Source: Opitutaceae bacterium TAV5
GTDB taxonomy: Bacteria; Verrucomicrobiota; Verrucomicrobiia; Opitutales; Opitutaceae
Reading direction: 5' to 3'
Length of the DNA stretch: 64,000 bases
NCBI GenBank assembly: GCA_000242935.3
Contig: CP007053.1
Span: 2,279,001 to 2,343,000 of the forward strand
The translations under genes and the position numbers were made by a program. This document shows, piece by piece, positions 38,788 to 47,951 of this stretch (the first letter of the stretch is position 1; each line of letters starts with the position of its first letter). The notes beneath the pieces are model-generated. The model was given only the letters and a program-made list of their open reading frames with translations, did not search any database and had not been told where the DNA came from.

Positions 38788-40548
38788 ATCTTTGGTGAGC
38801 AGGGCGGCGTACCAGGCACTCCATGACGCTTCCTGCGTCTGCCTGTCCGGCCATTGGGACAAAAAGGAGGCTTCCACATCTGCCAGAACGCTGGTGACGC
38901 AACCGGCTCCCACTCTATGGCGAAGCACCAAGGGAGATCCTTCGTTATCTGTCATCAGGATTTGGGCGCCACGAGGCTCGATGCGCACACGCATGCCCCG
39001 GAGGAAACATGTAAACTCGTATGGGCCTTCATCTGTTGCGGTGATCGCAGGCGTTGCTGCGCGGTAATCGGCAATCTCTGCGCCGACAAGCCGGCTCATG
39101 GCTTGTGCCCAATTGACCGGATCAGGGGCGTGCCAGAGAAGCTGCCCGCCTTGCTCCACCCAACTATGGAGCTCCTTGATTTCATCCAAACCGGTAAAAA
39201 CTCCCGTAATGATGATACGTTCGACTTCGGATGGAGACGGAAGAGGCTGGTCGCCACGTACAATGCCGACGTGTTCCTCTGCCGATTGCAGGAGATGGTG
39301 GGCCAGGATCAGACGACGTGAGGTCTCGCGCGGCTCATTACCGGGATTTCGGTGGTTATTGCGATGATAGTAATGGCGCGGCCAATACAGATGCACCGTG
39401 GGGGCATCCTCGGCTGAGTGGTCGAGCTGTTCGCATGCGGTGAGGACCTTGAGGGCGCGCTGAGTTTCAGCTCGGGCAAATTCGACAAAGTATTCCAGCC
39501 CTTTCTTCACCCGGCCTTCGATGTCCACGAGTCCGAGCTCACTTTCGAAATTGTTTTTGATGTAGGGATGCAACGGTGCGGGAATGTCCTTGAAACACCA
39601 CCACAAATAACCATTGGCTCCGGCCTCACGGCATGCGGGCAGAATGGCGCGCAGGTACGCATCTGTATGGGGAGCCGCAGCGCGTGACGTGAGAATGGTG
39701 CCAAATTCCTGTAACAGGACCGGACCAAAGGCCCGGGCGCATTTCACATAAAACGGCAGCAATGACCGGGTGAGTGGATCGGCCAGCCCGCTGCCTTGCA
39801 CCGGATGCCAGTTGGGCACCGGGTAGCCGTGCATGGTGAGCACATCAATGCCGGGCTGGGCCGGATTGGGAACCATTCGTGGCGCGGGTGTCCCACCCGC
39901 AGAGTAGCACGGGCTGCTTCCGCCCAAACGCCAGCCCGTATCCGCGATTACCTGCTGGTGATCGCAGCCGGAAAGAATCAACGCTTCGGGCAACACCTCG
40001 CGGATGGCTCCTGTCATGCGCCGGCACCATTCATGCACTTGGGCCGGAGTTGCGGCGGAGCAGTCCGGGAGCGCATCCAGCTCGTTGCCCAGATCGATGC
40101 CGCAAAGATGTGTCGCAAACGGCTTCAGGTGAGTGGTGATGGTGCGTGCATAGGCGGCGCCACGCTCGATCATCACAGGATCAGAGAAAAGATTCTGTGT
40201 ATCCGATTTCCAGGGAGGCCAGAAAATGCCGCCGCTCATCCAGCCGACGAACAGGCTGGGCTGGGGGCGCAGGCCGCGTTCCCCGCATGCGTCCAGGAGG
40301 CGCAGCAAGCGCGAGAGCATGGTGGCATCGTATTCGCCGGGGCGCGGTTCAAAGTCCGGCCAGCGAACAAAGAAACGCACGGTGTTGAAACCGAGTGAGG
40401 CCATGAGATCGAGATCGGAAAAGATCTCATCCTCCGGCCATGCCTGCCACATCTCCACGCCGCAGGAGGCAGGCCAGTAGTTGGCCCCGACGGGGATGAA
40501 ACGGGCGCCTGCGGCGTCACGAAAGTAACCGGAAGAATCGATGGTCAT
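38764..40548 (-). CDS. GH5-like glycoside hydrolase
   Basis: A 594-residue enzyme from the ATG at 40548 (MTIDSSGYF). The opening FIPVGANYWPAS and FNTVRFFVRWPDFEPRPGEY are typical of GH5/mannanase-type TIM barrels. The likely acid/base is Glu156 in DLGNELDALP and the nucleophile Glu281 in VLLQEFGTI. No signal peptide is seen, so it may be cytoplasmic. Residues 211-226 (SSPCYSAGGTPAPRMV) come from dispersed palindromes inserted in frame. The last residues and the stop lie in element copy C, so the native C-terminus may have been replaced. Confidence 0.82.
   Translation of the reverse strand: MTIDSSGYFRDAAGARFIPVGANYWPASCGVEMWQAWPEDEIFSDLDLMASLGFNTVRFFVRWPDFEPRPGEYDATMLSRLLRLLDACGERGLRPQPSLFVGWMSGGIFWPPWKSDTQNLFSDPVMIERGAAYARTITTHLKPFATHLCGIDLGNELDALPDCSAATPAQVHEWCRRMTGAIREVLPEALILSGCDHQQVIADTGWRLGGSSPCYSAGGTPAPRMVPNPAQPGIDVLTMHGYPVPNWHPVQGSGLADPLTRSLLPFYVKCARAFGPVLLQEFGTILTSRAAAPHTDAYLRAILPACREAGANGYLWWCFKDIPAPLHPYIKNNFESELGLVDIEGRVKKGLEYFVEFARAETQRALKVLTACEQLDHSAEDAPTVHLYWPRHYYHRNNHRNPGNEPRETSRRLILAHHLLQSAEEHVGIVRGDQPLPSPSEVERIIITGVFTGLDEIKELHSWVEQGGQLLWHAPDPVNWAQAMSRLVGAEIADYRAATPAITATDEGPYEFTCFLRGMRVRIEPRGAQILMTDNEGSPLVLRHRVGAGCVTSVLADVEASFLSQWPDRQTQEASWSAWYAALLTKDQSEGVAR
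39884..39939. repeat. Palindromes inside the GH5-like coding sequence
   Basis: 39884-39900 has arms GCGGGTG/CACCCGC around TCC. 39909-39939 has arms ACGGGCT/AGCCCGT around a 17-base loop containing TTCC. They lie in frame in the gene and encode a Pro/Gly/Ser-rich insert with no counterpart in the barrel motifs. Confidence 0.7.
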
Positions 40549-40685
40549 GCAAGTGTGCAACCATGGACGTGCAGGCGATGGAGGCGAGAACTGGTATCGC
40601 AGGAGGGATGACAAGCGAAGGGCCCCGAAAGGACGAACAGGGGGCGAAGGGATGATTCCATCGGAGTGATCCGGGTTCCTGCGGT

Positions 40686-43262
40686 CTATTGGCCAATGAG
40701 ATAAAAGTCGCTGACCTCAATGGCGTTTTCGTCGGTTTTGCCGTTCATGCCCAGTGACAGCTTGTGCAACTGGCGACCAAGCGGCGCATTGTCCGCGTCG
40801 GGTTTCAACCACGCGGACAAAGGCACGCAGGCCACATGCCACTTGCCGTCAGCGGGGATGAGTCTGGACGTCGTAAAATTCTGCGCTCCCTCCTGGTCCC
40901 ACGACATCAAACGCACTTCCGCCGCCTGCTCGCACCGGGCGCGCAACAACACGCCCGTCACACGGTCAAGCTCCACCTCCTGCGGAATGGAAAATCTCGG
41001 ATACGCCCAGCGGTCACCCTTCGAGAATTTTACCCTGTATCCCCACTTCGCCTCGGGCGATATTTTACCCCAGATTATCCGCCCGTTGGCGTTGGCCTGC
41101 CAGCGATGAGTTTCCGCAATCGGGAGAGTGAATTGATACGGGTTTTGCGCCAGATACTGTTCGAGACCGAGCGAAGGAATGAAGTCCACCGCGACCGGCG
41201 CGACACGTCCGCCGTCGCCATCATGCGTTGCCTTGACCACAAACGAATGCACGCCATCCGAACGCGCGGGCAGCTTTAGCGGGTCTATGTTGAACACCGC
41301 ATCCTTGAACGAATGCGGCTCGATCACCACCGCCTCGCCCGCGGCGCCATCGTGGAGCGCGTTGTGTGAAAGGGAGACTTCGTGCGGCTTGCCGGACAAA
41401 TTGTTGACGCGCACAGTTACGGGAATTGCCAGGCCCGCGCCTTCTTCCGCCTCCGGCGGCAATATGTAGCCGCGCACAACCGCCGTGATCTTGCTCGCGT
41501 CCAGATCAAGCGAGGGTTGCAACACGATTGGCGAAACATCCGGCAAGGGAGGGGGGGGAGAGTTTGCGATTTTCGTCAAACGCATCGCCTCCGTCCGTGT
41601 ATCCAGATACGGCGCGATGGCGCTTTTTCCGGCGATCACGTAAACAAGTCCATCGGGAACCGGAACCTCCACCTGCCCCCGGCCTGAAGAAACGGGGAGA
41701 AGCGCGCGGCCATCCACGCCCAGGGCAGACTTCACGGCAAAGGGCAGCGTGACTGCCGCACCCTCCGCAACGTCGCCCGTATAAACGATCACAAGCACCT
41801 CGTCCGCAATTGCCGGAGTTTTGTCAAAAACCCGGATTTTGCGGACGTTTTTGTTTCCGGGAATATCAGGAAGGGCGAGGTCGCCCGCATAGGAAGTTTG
41901 CGCGAGGAGGCGCGAGGCCGCCGCTGCCGCCGCGGTGGAACGCAACGGCAAACCCCGTTCGTCCGTCATGCCAAAATTATTATAGCCGTGTTCATTATAG
42001 GCCGGATACACGAACGGGAACCAGCCTGCGACGCCGCAGGCGCGGCTTTCCACACCCTGCATCGCAAACACACAGGCGTTTTCCTGCTGCTGCGAACGCG
42101 CCGCCGCATCACCATTGCTGCCATTCCACGGCTGGCCGATTTCCGTCAGCCACACCGGTTTGCTTTCGTGGCCGTATTCGCGCAGCCAGTCACGCACTTC
42201 CGTGATCTTTTTCTCAATGCCAAGGGCGTCGCCGTAATGGTGAAAGCTGATGAAGTCACTTTCGTCCAGCAGACCGTTGCGGGCGCACTGCGAGAGGTAG
42301 TCGGGAGTCAGATACGCGAATACGCCGCCGCCGATGGGCGTGCTCACATTCGCGGTTCGCAGCGCGTAACGGACGGCCTTGACAAGCGGCGTGTATTGGT
42401 CGCCGGGCTGCAAGTCGCCGAAGGAGAGGTTGGGTTCGTTCCAGATTTCAATCGCGCCCCAATAACGTTCCCAGCGTTTGCCGATGACCGACCACGAGCG
42501 CGCGCTTTCTACAAGGTCTTGCGGGAATTTTTTGTTTTGTCCGCGTCCGAGCCATGCGGGGGCGTCGTGAAACATTTCCAGAATTTTCACGCCCGCCGTC
42601 TCGTAGGCGCGGCGCGTGGTTTCGTAGGCGCGGTCGGTTTCCCAATCAAACCGCCCCGGCGCCGGATGCAGCCCGGCCCACGAAAGGCGTTCGCGGGCGA
42701 GTCCGCCGGGCAGTGCTTGTGCGAGGGTGTTGATGCGCGCGGGGCGATTGTCCTGCCGCGGCACGAGCCACGAAAACGCTGTGTCAGCGGAAAAGAAATA
42801 CGGCGTGTTTTTATCCGTCGCATCCGCCGGTTTCGGCGGCAGGCGCAGAAAGGTGAACGAGTGACTCCGGGGTTTGGTCGATGACGCGTTCCCCTCTGTT
42901 GCGGCGGCGGGAGAGGGGGAGAGGGTTGCGTCCAACTCATAAAAACCCGCGGCAAGGTTTTGGGTGGAGACGGCAAAGCGCCCGTCGTCGCCGGTCTTGA
43001 TTTGTTCGGTGCGGAGTGTCGCGCCGGTGTAGTCCCTTATCGTGCAGGAAACAACCGTGGCGGACGGGGCGTCGTGGAATCGCAGCGGGAGGTCGGCGCC
43101 GGCCTGGGATGATGGGAAAAAATCCGTGAGATCGGAGGGTTGCAGCGCGTTCGCGGCCGGGAGGACGGCAAGCGTCGTGAACGAGGCGACAAGCAAAGCG
43201 GTGACGGGAAGTTTTCTTGAGGTTGTAATGCTTTTTAATGACATCATGGAAGTGTATTTCAT
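40686..43262 (-). CDS. Secreted clan GH-A-like glycoside hydrolase, multidomain
   Basis: An 858-residue exported enzyme paralogous to the 24531-27011 product over its full length. The signal peptide ends near PAANALQ. Glu276 in IEIWNEPNLSFGD is the likely acid/base and Glu374 in PVWLTEIGQPW the nucleophile; the C-terminal part ends in the shared IEVSDFYLIG. The ATG at 43262 overlaps the upstream pseudopilin stop as ATGA, so translation is coupled; ATGs at 43247 and 43244 are alternatives. Codon use is somewhat less GC-rich than in the neighbours. The substrate is unknown. Confidence 0.87.
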   Translation of the reverse strand: MKYTSMMSLKSITTSRKLPVTALLVASFTTLAVLPAANALQPSDLTDFFPSSQAGADLPLRFHDAPSATVVSCTIRDYTGATLRTEQIKTGDDGRFAVSTQNLAAGFYELDATLSPSPAAATEGNASSTKPRSHSFTFLRLPPKPADATDKNTPYFFSADTAFSWLVPRQDNRPARINTLAQALPGGLARERLSWAGLHPAPGRFDWETDRAYETTRRAYETAGVKILEMFHDAPAWLGRGQNKKFPQDLVESARSWSVIGKRWERYWGAIEIWNEPNLSFGDLQPGDQYTPLVKAVRYALRTANVSTPIGGGVFAYLTPDYLSQCARNGLLDESDFISFHHYGDALGIEKKITEVRDWLREYGHESKPVWLTEIGQPWNGSNGDAAARSQQQENACVFAMQGVESRACGVAGWFPFVYPAYNEHGYNNFGMTDERGLPLRSTAAAAAASRLLAQTSYAGDLALPDIPGNKNVRKIRVFDKTPAIADEVLVIVYTGDVAEGAAVTLPFAVKSALGVDGRALLPVSSGRGQVEVPVPDGLVYVIAGKSAIAPYLDTRTEAMRLTKIANSPPPPLPDVSPIVLQPSLDLDASKITAVVRGYILPPEAEEGAGLAIPVTVRVNNLSGKPHEVSLSHNALHDGAAGEAVVIEPHSFKDAVFNIDPLKLPARSDGVHSFVVKATHDGDGGRVAPVAVDFIPSLGLEQYLAQNPYQFTLPIAETHRWQANANGRIIWGKISPEAKWGYRVKFSKGDRWAYPRFSIPQEVELDRVTGVLLRARCEQAAEVRLMSWDQEGAQNFTTSRLIPADGKWHVACVPLSAWLKPDADNAPLGRQLHKLSLGMNGKTDENAIEVSDFYLIGQ

Positions 43263-43960
43263 GGCTGCACTTCGGGGTCGGTCGTTTTTACCAGATAGTA
43301 ATTCAGGCCGTTTTTGGCGACCGCCTCAACGTGTCCGTCAACAAACAGCACGTTGTCTTTGCCCTTATGCCACAGGGCGGGGGAATCCTGGTAAAGGGTG
43401 GTGCTGAAGCGCACCGAAGGGTCGCCCGAACCGCTGTCCATCACGAGCGCGGTGATGCTCGGTTTGTCGAATGCCGACAGCGCGCGGCCGACGGTGTTGC
43501 TGCCAAACGAGTTCATCGTGTAGGAATACGGATTGGCGGACGCGAGGTCGAAATCGGGTTTGCCCGGACACAGGAAAACCCCGAGCGCAACGAGTCGTTT
43601 GTTGGCGTCGGTGTCGCCGCCTTTCCGGTTTTCGAGATAGGGGTTGAGGTAGTATTGCCACATGTTTTTCGGCCACTCCTCACTGGGTTTTGCGGCGGGC
43701 AGCAGGCCCTTGTACTCTTCGGCGTGGAGGCGCATTGCCACGCCGATTTGTCGCAGGTTGCTCACACACGCTGCCGCTCGCGCCGTCTTCCGAACCGCCC
43801 CGACCGTGGGCACGATAATCGCGGCCAGAATGCCGATGATCGCAATGACCGTGAGCAATTCGATCAGGGTGAATCCATCGCGGACGCTGGCACCGGATGT
43901 CGTATGAGGGGGAACGTAAACGGAGCGCTTCGAGGGTTTGGGGAGTGTTATCTTTGTCAT
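43259..43960 (-). CDS. H-X9-DG type pseudopilin, coupled to the glycosidase
   Basis: A 233-residue pseudopilin from the ATG at 43960 (MTKITLPKP). The prepilin site [20 protein letters not shown] is preceded by a long basic leader of about 28 residues. The C-terminal hallmark H-x9-DG is HKGKDNVLFVDG. Its TGA stop overlaps the start of the glycosidase gene at 43262 by four bases, so the two proteins are made together. The family is known; the tie to a specific enzyme is what stands out. Confidence 0.9.
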   Translation of the reverse strand: MTKITLPKPSKRSVYVPPHTTSGASVRDGFTLIELLTVIAIIGILAAIIVPTVGAVRKTARAAACVSNLRQIGVAMRLHAEEYKGLLPAAKPSEEWPKNMWQYYLNPYLENRKGGDTDANKRLVALGVFLCPGKPDFDLASANPYSYTMNSFGSNTVGRALSAFDKPSITALVMDSGSGDPSVRFSTTLYQDSPALWHKGKDNVLFVDGHVEAVAKNGLNYYLVKTTDPEVQP

Positions 43961-44143
43961 TTTGTTTGATGCCTGATTTTCCGGAAGAACAAATGCTGGC
44001 CAGGGGAACAGGGGGGGGCGGCGGGGGCATGGCACGGGCATCATGATTTCGATGCCCGTGCAAACAATGAATGGTCAGCGGGCAGTCGGAAAGTGGAGTG
44101 GAGGCAAGGCGGTTACCCGAGTGGATGCGAAGCGGAGGGAAAA

Positions 44144-44944
44144 CTATTCCCGCAACTGACGGGAACGGATTTTTTGCATAATGATGAACAAGCCGATCAG
44201 TCCTCCCATGGCGACTACAGCGGTGGCGGGTTCGGGAATGGCGGTGGTGATGGACTGAACAATAAAGTTGTCCACGGTCGATGCGCCCACCTCCGTCGAG
44301 GCTTGCGCATTAATTCTGAAGGCGGCCGCGCCGACCGCGGGGTTGGTCAAGGTGAGGGCCACCACCGACGCAACCGGTGCGCCATTGATGTAAACGGTGG
44401 CCGTCCTGGCGATGGTATCGTATTCCAGACCCAGAGTGTAAGAGGCAGTGGCGGAAAAATCTGCGATTGTGCCGTGTGTTATTTCGGTAGGGCCGTTTTG
44501 GCATAGATACCAGGTGCCGTTGCTTCTGAGATAAACCATGACGGGGTTGGTGGGCACAAAGAAGTCATTATCCCCCGTCTGGAAACCAACGCCCACCCAC
44601 TCGGCGGAACCCACAATTACATCGGCCTGCACTCGTATTTTTTCAGTGGGTGCCGCAATGATAATGCGCCCTCCGGAAGAGGTTCCCTGTGAAGGAATCG
44701 TAATGCTTTCAGTATCCGTAAACACGCTGCCGGAAATCCATTGATTCGCGCCGGCGGTGTCGGGGAGGGTGTTGCCGAGAATCGTTCCGCTAGTGCGGCC
44801 GGAGAAGTGGTCTTCTACCACGGTGGTGATGACTGTCTGCGAAACCGCCGGGAACGGAATTAGTGCCAGACTGGACAGAAGGAAAACCGTTTTGAGCGGT
44901 CGCATGCAGAGGGTGATTGAGGACAATTTGCCGGGAATTTTCAT
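44144..44944 (-). CDS. PEP-CTERM domain protein
   Basis: A 266-residue exported protein from the ATG at 44944 (MKIPGKLSS); an ATG 13 codons later is possible. The signal peptide ends near FPAVSQTV. The body is a concanavalin-like sandwich (FSGRTSGTILGNTLPDTAGA, YTLGLEYDTIARTATVYING), consistent with a glycan-binding domain. The sorting tail IPEPATAVVAMGGLIGLFII is followed by basic MQKIRSRQLRE. It lies between the alpha-mannosidase and pseudopilin genes on the same strand. Confidence 0.87.
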   Translation of the reverse strand: MKIPGKLSSITLCMRPLKTVFLLSSLALIPFPAVSQTVITTVVEDHFSGRTSGTILGNTLPDTAGANQWISGSVFTDTESITIPSQGTSSGGRIIIAAPTEKIRVQADVIVGSAEWVGVGFQTGDNDFFVPTNPVMVYLRSNGTWYLCQNGPTEITHGTIADFSATASYTLGLEYDTIARTATVYINGAPVASVVALTLTNPAVGAAAFRINAQASTEVGASTVDNFIVQSITTAIPEPATAVVAMGGLIGLFIIMQKIRSRQLRE

Positions 44945-45017
44945 GACGGATGTGTGTGTTGATTGTTGGGTTGGAGGAAAAGGGGGAGACAGGTTTGAGA
45001 AGATCAGAGGGAAGCCA

Positions 45018-47810
45018 TCACCCTGTTGCGCAGTGGATGGCCTCCCGGCGATCGGTCGCCGGAACGAGGCGCCGAGTGGTGATTTCACCGGGCGCGATGC
45101 TGCCGAGATTGAGAAGCGTCTGCTGATTCAAGAAGCGGACGGTTGCGGTAGGGATCGGCAGATCGGAAGTGTTTTGCAGACGGAGCTCGAGCGTCGGCGC
45201 AACAGAATTGGAGGATGAATGGATGAGTGTGGTGGAGTCGGTCGATGTGAGCGCGAGAAGGCGAAGGGCGGGGTTGTCGATTTCCAGAAAAAAGCCATGA
45301 GATGGAAGTCGAGAACCCTGAACAGGCGAATGCGAGGGGACGGTGAGAATGACGGGCGGTTCTTCCAGTTCGTCGGCGAGGCGGGGGAGCGCGGCGAGGT
45401 CGGGCGTAAGGAGGGCGCGGAAGACGTGCTCGCCGAGGTCGGCGCAGGGTTGCCAGGGGCGTTCGGACGGGGCGCGGTTGACGTCGCTGCCGTAGCGCGA
45501 GGTGCGGGCGATGGTGGCGCGGAGTTCGTCCTGCGTGGTGTCGAAGCCGTAAAGGGCGTTGCTCGCAAAACCGACGGCGGAAGGAGTGCCTTCGACACCG
45601 GCGCGCACCCAGCGGCCTCCGGGAACCTCGCCGCAGGGCGCGCGGCGGACGGTGCCGCCGGGGACGGCAAACTCGGCTTCGCCGTTCGCACCGGTTGCCG
45701 GGATGACAAGCTTCATGCGCACGCCGCGGTCGGCGAGGAAGGCGCGGGCGCGAAGCTCGATGTGTTCGCCGTTGGAAGTCGTATAGAGCGTGAGTTCGAG
45801 GGTGCTGCGATGGTTTTGGCCGGCGAAGCGGACCCAGGTGGCGTGACGCAGGGGACCGGTTTCGAGAACGGCGGTATCGGCAATCGTGAGACGTTCGAGT
45901 TCGTTGGTGAGAAACCAGGAATCGGGCTCTTCGCGCATGCCGCCCCACGCGCCCCAGGTGTCGGCGTAGAGGCGGACCTGCAGGCCGGCGGGGAGCCAGG
46001 GAGTGGCGGTGCCGTCGGGCGCGTTTCGGGTGAAGTGTACGGCAGGAGAGCCGATGGCTGCGGAACAAACAAACACTGAACGCTGAACATTTAACACTGA
46101 ACGCTCAATGGGGCGACGCTGCGCGTCGTCGGCGGGCGGGACGCCCGCGCCACTTCCGAGCGGGTCGAGCCCCATCTGCAGCAGCGTCCAGCCCATGGGC
46201 GGAACCTCGACCGGAACCACGGCGCGGCGACGCCAGAGCAGATCGACCATGCTGTCATTTTCCTCGGGGATGAGCTGGAAGGGCAGCGGCTTCCCGGTAG
46301 CGGCTTCGGTGACGGCGACCGGCGCCTTGTCGTGTGCTCCCGGATACGTCCAGATCGGGCGGTAATCGAGCGACACCTCGACCTCGACATGTTTTTGCAG
46401 AGGCCAAGGATGCGGGTTCCAGATCAGGACCGGTTGCGGCAACGGATGATCGTCCGGCACGGGCCAGGCGCCGGCGCGGGTGTCGATGCGCGAAGCGAGC
46501 GCGGTGAGCGCGGCGGTCTCGGCGCGCTGCGCCCCGGTGAGGACGGAGCCGAGCTGGGCGAGCTGGTCGTCGTAGGCGCGTTCGATGGCGGAGCCGGGGA
46601 GGATGTCGTGAAAGGCGTTGAACAGCAGCGTGTCCCAGGCGGGGGTGAGCGTGGCACAGGCATCCTGCCCGTGGGTTTTCGTGGCATGGCCATCCTGGCC
46701 ATGTTGCCCGGAATCATGGGCTGGAAGCCCATGACACTTCACGGGCAGGAGCCCGTGCCACCTGCCACCTGCCGCCAGCGCCGCCGCCGTGCGCTCGGCG
46801 CGGAGAAGGGCGGCCTCGGCGCGGCGGTACGTGTATTTGAAACGCGCTACGGAGGCGGAGCAGCCGCGCAGGCAGAAATTGAGTTCGCCCTCGTGCGTGT
46901 CGATGAAATCGTCGCCCCGCCAGGCAAGCTCGGCACGGAGGTCGGCAAAGAGAGCGTGCAGGCCGGAATGTTTTACGCAGACCTCGGGGTGAGCGTCGGC
47001 CCAGGCGCGGATCTCGCGGAGGTGGGCGCGGGAGGGACCGCCGCCGTGGTTGCCGAGCCCGTAGAACAGGGCGACGGTTTGCAACCCTTCGGTTTCGGCG
47101 CGGGCCAGGCAGGCGTCGAGACGCTGGCCGAGGTTGGCGCGTTCGCTGGCATACCAGCCGTCATGCGGGCGATAAGCGAGGATGCGGGCGCCGCTGCGAC
47201 CCCGCCACCAGAATGCCTGCTGGCGCAGGGGCAGGATTTTTTGCTGCGGACGCGTGAAGGCGAAGCTCTCCATGCCGGCGGCGGCGAGGATGTCGGGCAG
47301 GCCGGCGGAGTGGCCGAAGGAATCCGCCGCCCAGGCTGCGGTGACCTCGACGCCGAATTTTTCCCGGAAGTAGCGTTTGCCGCGCACGAACTGGCGCAGG
47401 AGGGCTTCGGTGGACGGCAGGTTGGTGTCGGGCTGAATCCAGTTGCCGCCGACAATGTCCCAGCGACCGGCCGCAACGTGCTCGCGGATTTCGGCAAAAA
47501 GGTCAGGTGCGTGGCGCTCGATGGTGTCGTAGATGGCCGCCTCGCCGCGGATGAAACGGAATTCGGGAAACTCGCGCAGCATCGCCGACATGGCGCGGCA
47601 GGTCGCGATGCCTTCGTTCATGCCCTCGCGCCAGTCCCAGAGCCACACGGGGTCGAGGTGCGCGCTGCCGATCAGGTGCAGCGTGGTGGTGACGGTGGCC
47701 GCGGAATTCACTCCGGACGGGACCGGCCGCGCTTTCGCGGCAGGCAACGGGGTGTCGAGCAGGGGGGAGGCACTGGGCATGGCAGGCGATGATGGAGGGT
47801 TTTGTATCAT
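45018..47810 (-). CDS. GH38 alpha-mannosidase with palindrome-derived inserts
   Basis: About 930 residues. Zinc ligands are seen in SAHLDPVWLWDW (His51, Asp53) and FNAFHDILPGS (His401), and the nucleophile is Asp163 in WAADSFGHSAGLPD, all GH38 hallmarks. No signal peptide is seen. The ATG at 47810 is used; 47780 is also possible. Two in-frame inserts have no GH38 counterpart: residues about 350-387 (rich in HGQDGHAT-like sequence) and 552-586 (GAGVPPADDAQRRPIERSVL and following), both derived from dispersed palindromes. The enzyme probably removes alpha-mannose from imported oligosaccharides. Confidence 0.88.
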   Translation of the reverse strand: MIQNPPSSPAMPSASPLLDTPLPAAKARPVPSGVNSAATVTTTLHLIGSAHLDPVWLWDWREGMNEGIATCRAMSAMLREFPEFRFIRGEAAIYDTIERHAPDLFAEIREHVAAGRWDIVGGNWIQPDTNLPSTEALLRQFVRGKRYFREKFGVEVTAAWAADSFGHSAGLPDILAAAGMESFAFTRPQQKILPLRQQAFWWRGRSGARILAYRPHDGWYASERANLGQRLDACLARAETEGLQTVALFYGLGNHGGGPSRAHLREIRAWADAHPEVCVKHSGLHALFADLRAELAWRGDDFIDTHEGELNFCLRGCSASVARFKYTYRRAEAALLRAERTAAALAAGGRWHGLLPVKCHGLPAHDSGQHGQDGHATKTHGQDACATLTPAWDTLLFNAFHDILPGSAIERAYDDQLAQLGSVLTGAQRAETAALTALASRIDTRAGAWPVPDDHPLPQPVLIWNPHPWPLQKHVEVEVSLDYRPIWTYPGAHDKAPVAVTEAATGKPLPFQLIPEENDSMVDLLWRRRAVVPVEVPPMGWTLLQMGLDPLGSGAGVPPADDAQRRPIERSVLNVQRSVFVCSAAIGSPAVHFTRNAPDGTATPWLPAGLQVRLYADTWGAWGGMREEPDSWFLTNELERLTIADTAVLETGPLRHATWVRFAGQNHRSTLELTLYTTSNGEHIELRARAFLADRGVRMKLVIPATGANGEAEFAVPGGTVRRAPCGEVPGGRWVRAGVEGTPSAVGFASNALYGFDTTQDELRATIARTSRYGSDVNRAPSERPWQPCADLGEHVFRALLTPDLAALPRLADELEEPPVILTVPSHSPVQGSRLPSHGFFLEIDNPALRLLALTSTDSTTLIHSSSNSVAPTLELRLQNTSDLPIPTATVRFLNQQTLLNLGSIAPGEITTRRLVPATDRREAIHCATG
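46115..46148. repeat. Palindromes inside the alpha-mannosidase gene (second insert)
   Basis: 46115-46127 has arms GACGC/GCGTC around TGC. 46132-46148 has arms GCGGGCG/CGCCCGC around GGA. The adjoining 46080-46112 carries simple CTGAACATTTAACACTGAACG-like sequence. All of it is translated in frame. Confidence 0.65.
46651..46760. repeat. Cluster of four palindromes inside the alpha-mannosidase gene (first insert)
   Basis: Within 110 bases: CACAGGCA/TGCCCGTG around TCC with one mismatch; CATGGCCA/TGGCCATG around TCC (46685-46703); TCATGGGCT/AGCCCATGA around GGA (46714-46734); CACGGGC/GCCCGTG around AGGA (46740-46757). The reading frame passes through all of them without a stop. Confidence 0.8.
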
Positions 47811-47951
47811 TGTAAATACCAAATTAATTTCCTTTTGAATCACATACTATTTCATTTAACAAAAGGAGGTTATCGAGTCGGTTGATTATGTGGAGGCGAT
47901 TCCGGTTCAGCCTGTGGAACCCGATTTTCGGGCCTTCTTGACCTTTCTGGT
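47811..47951. promoter_or_regulatory. AT-rich divergent promoter region
   Basis: The gap between the alpha-mannosidase (minus) and GntR-LacI regulator (plus) is unusually AT-rich for this window (ACCAAATTAATTTCCTTTTG, TACTATTTCATTTAAC). GTAT...ATAC arms flank the mannosidase start at 47808. A GTTCAG-type 16-mer, GTTCAGCCTGTGGAAC, lies at 47905-47920, 31 bases before the regulator start. No single -35/-10 pair is convincing. Confidence 0.45.

Noticed and set aside
46651-46760. Possible CRISPR array because of clustered repeats
   Set aside because: The repeats are different palindromes with no constant repeat length and no spacers, and they lie within an open coding frame.
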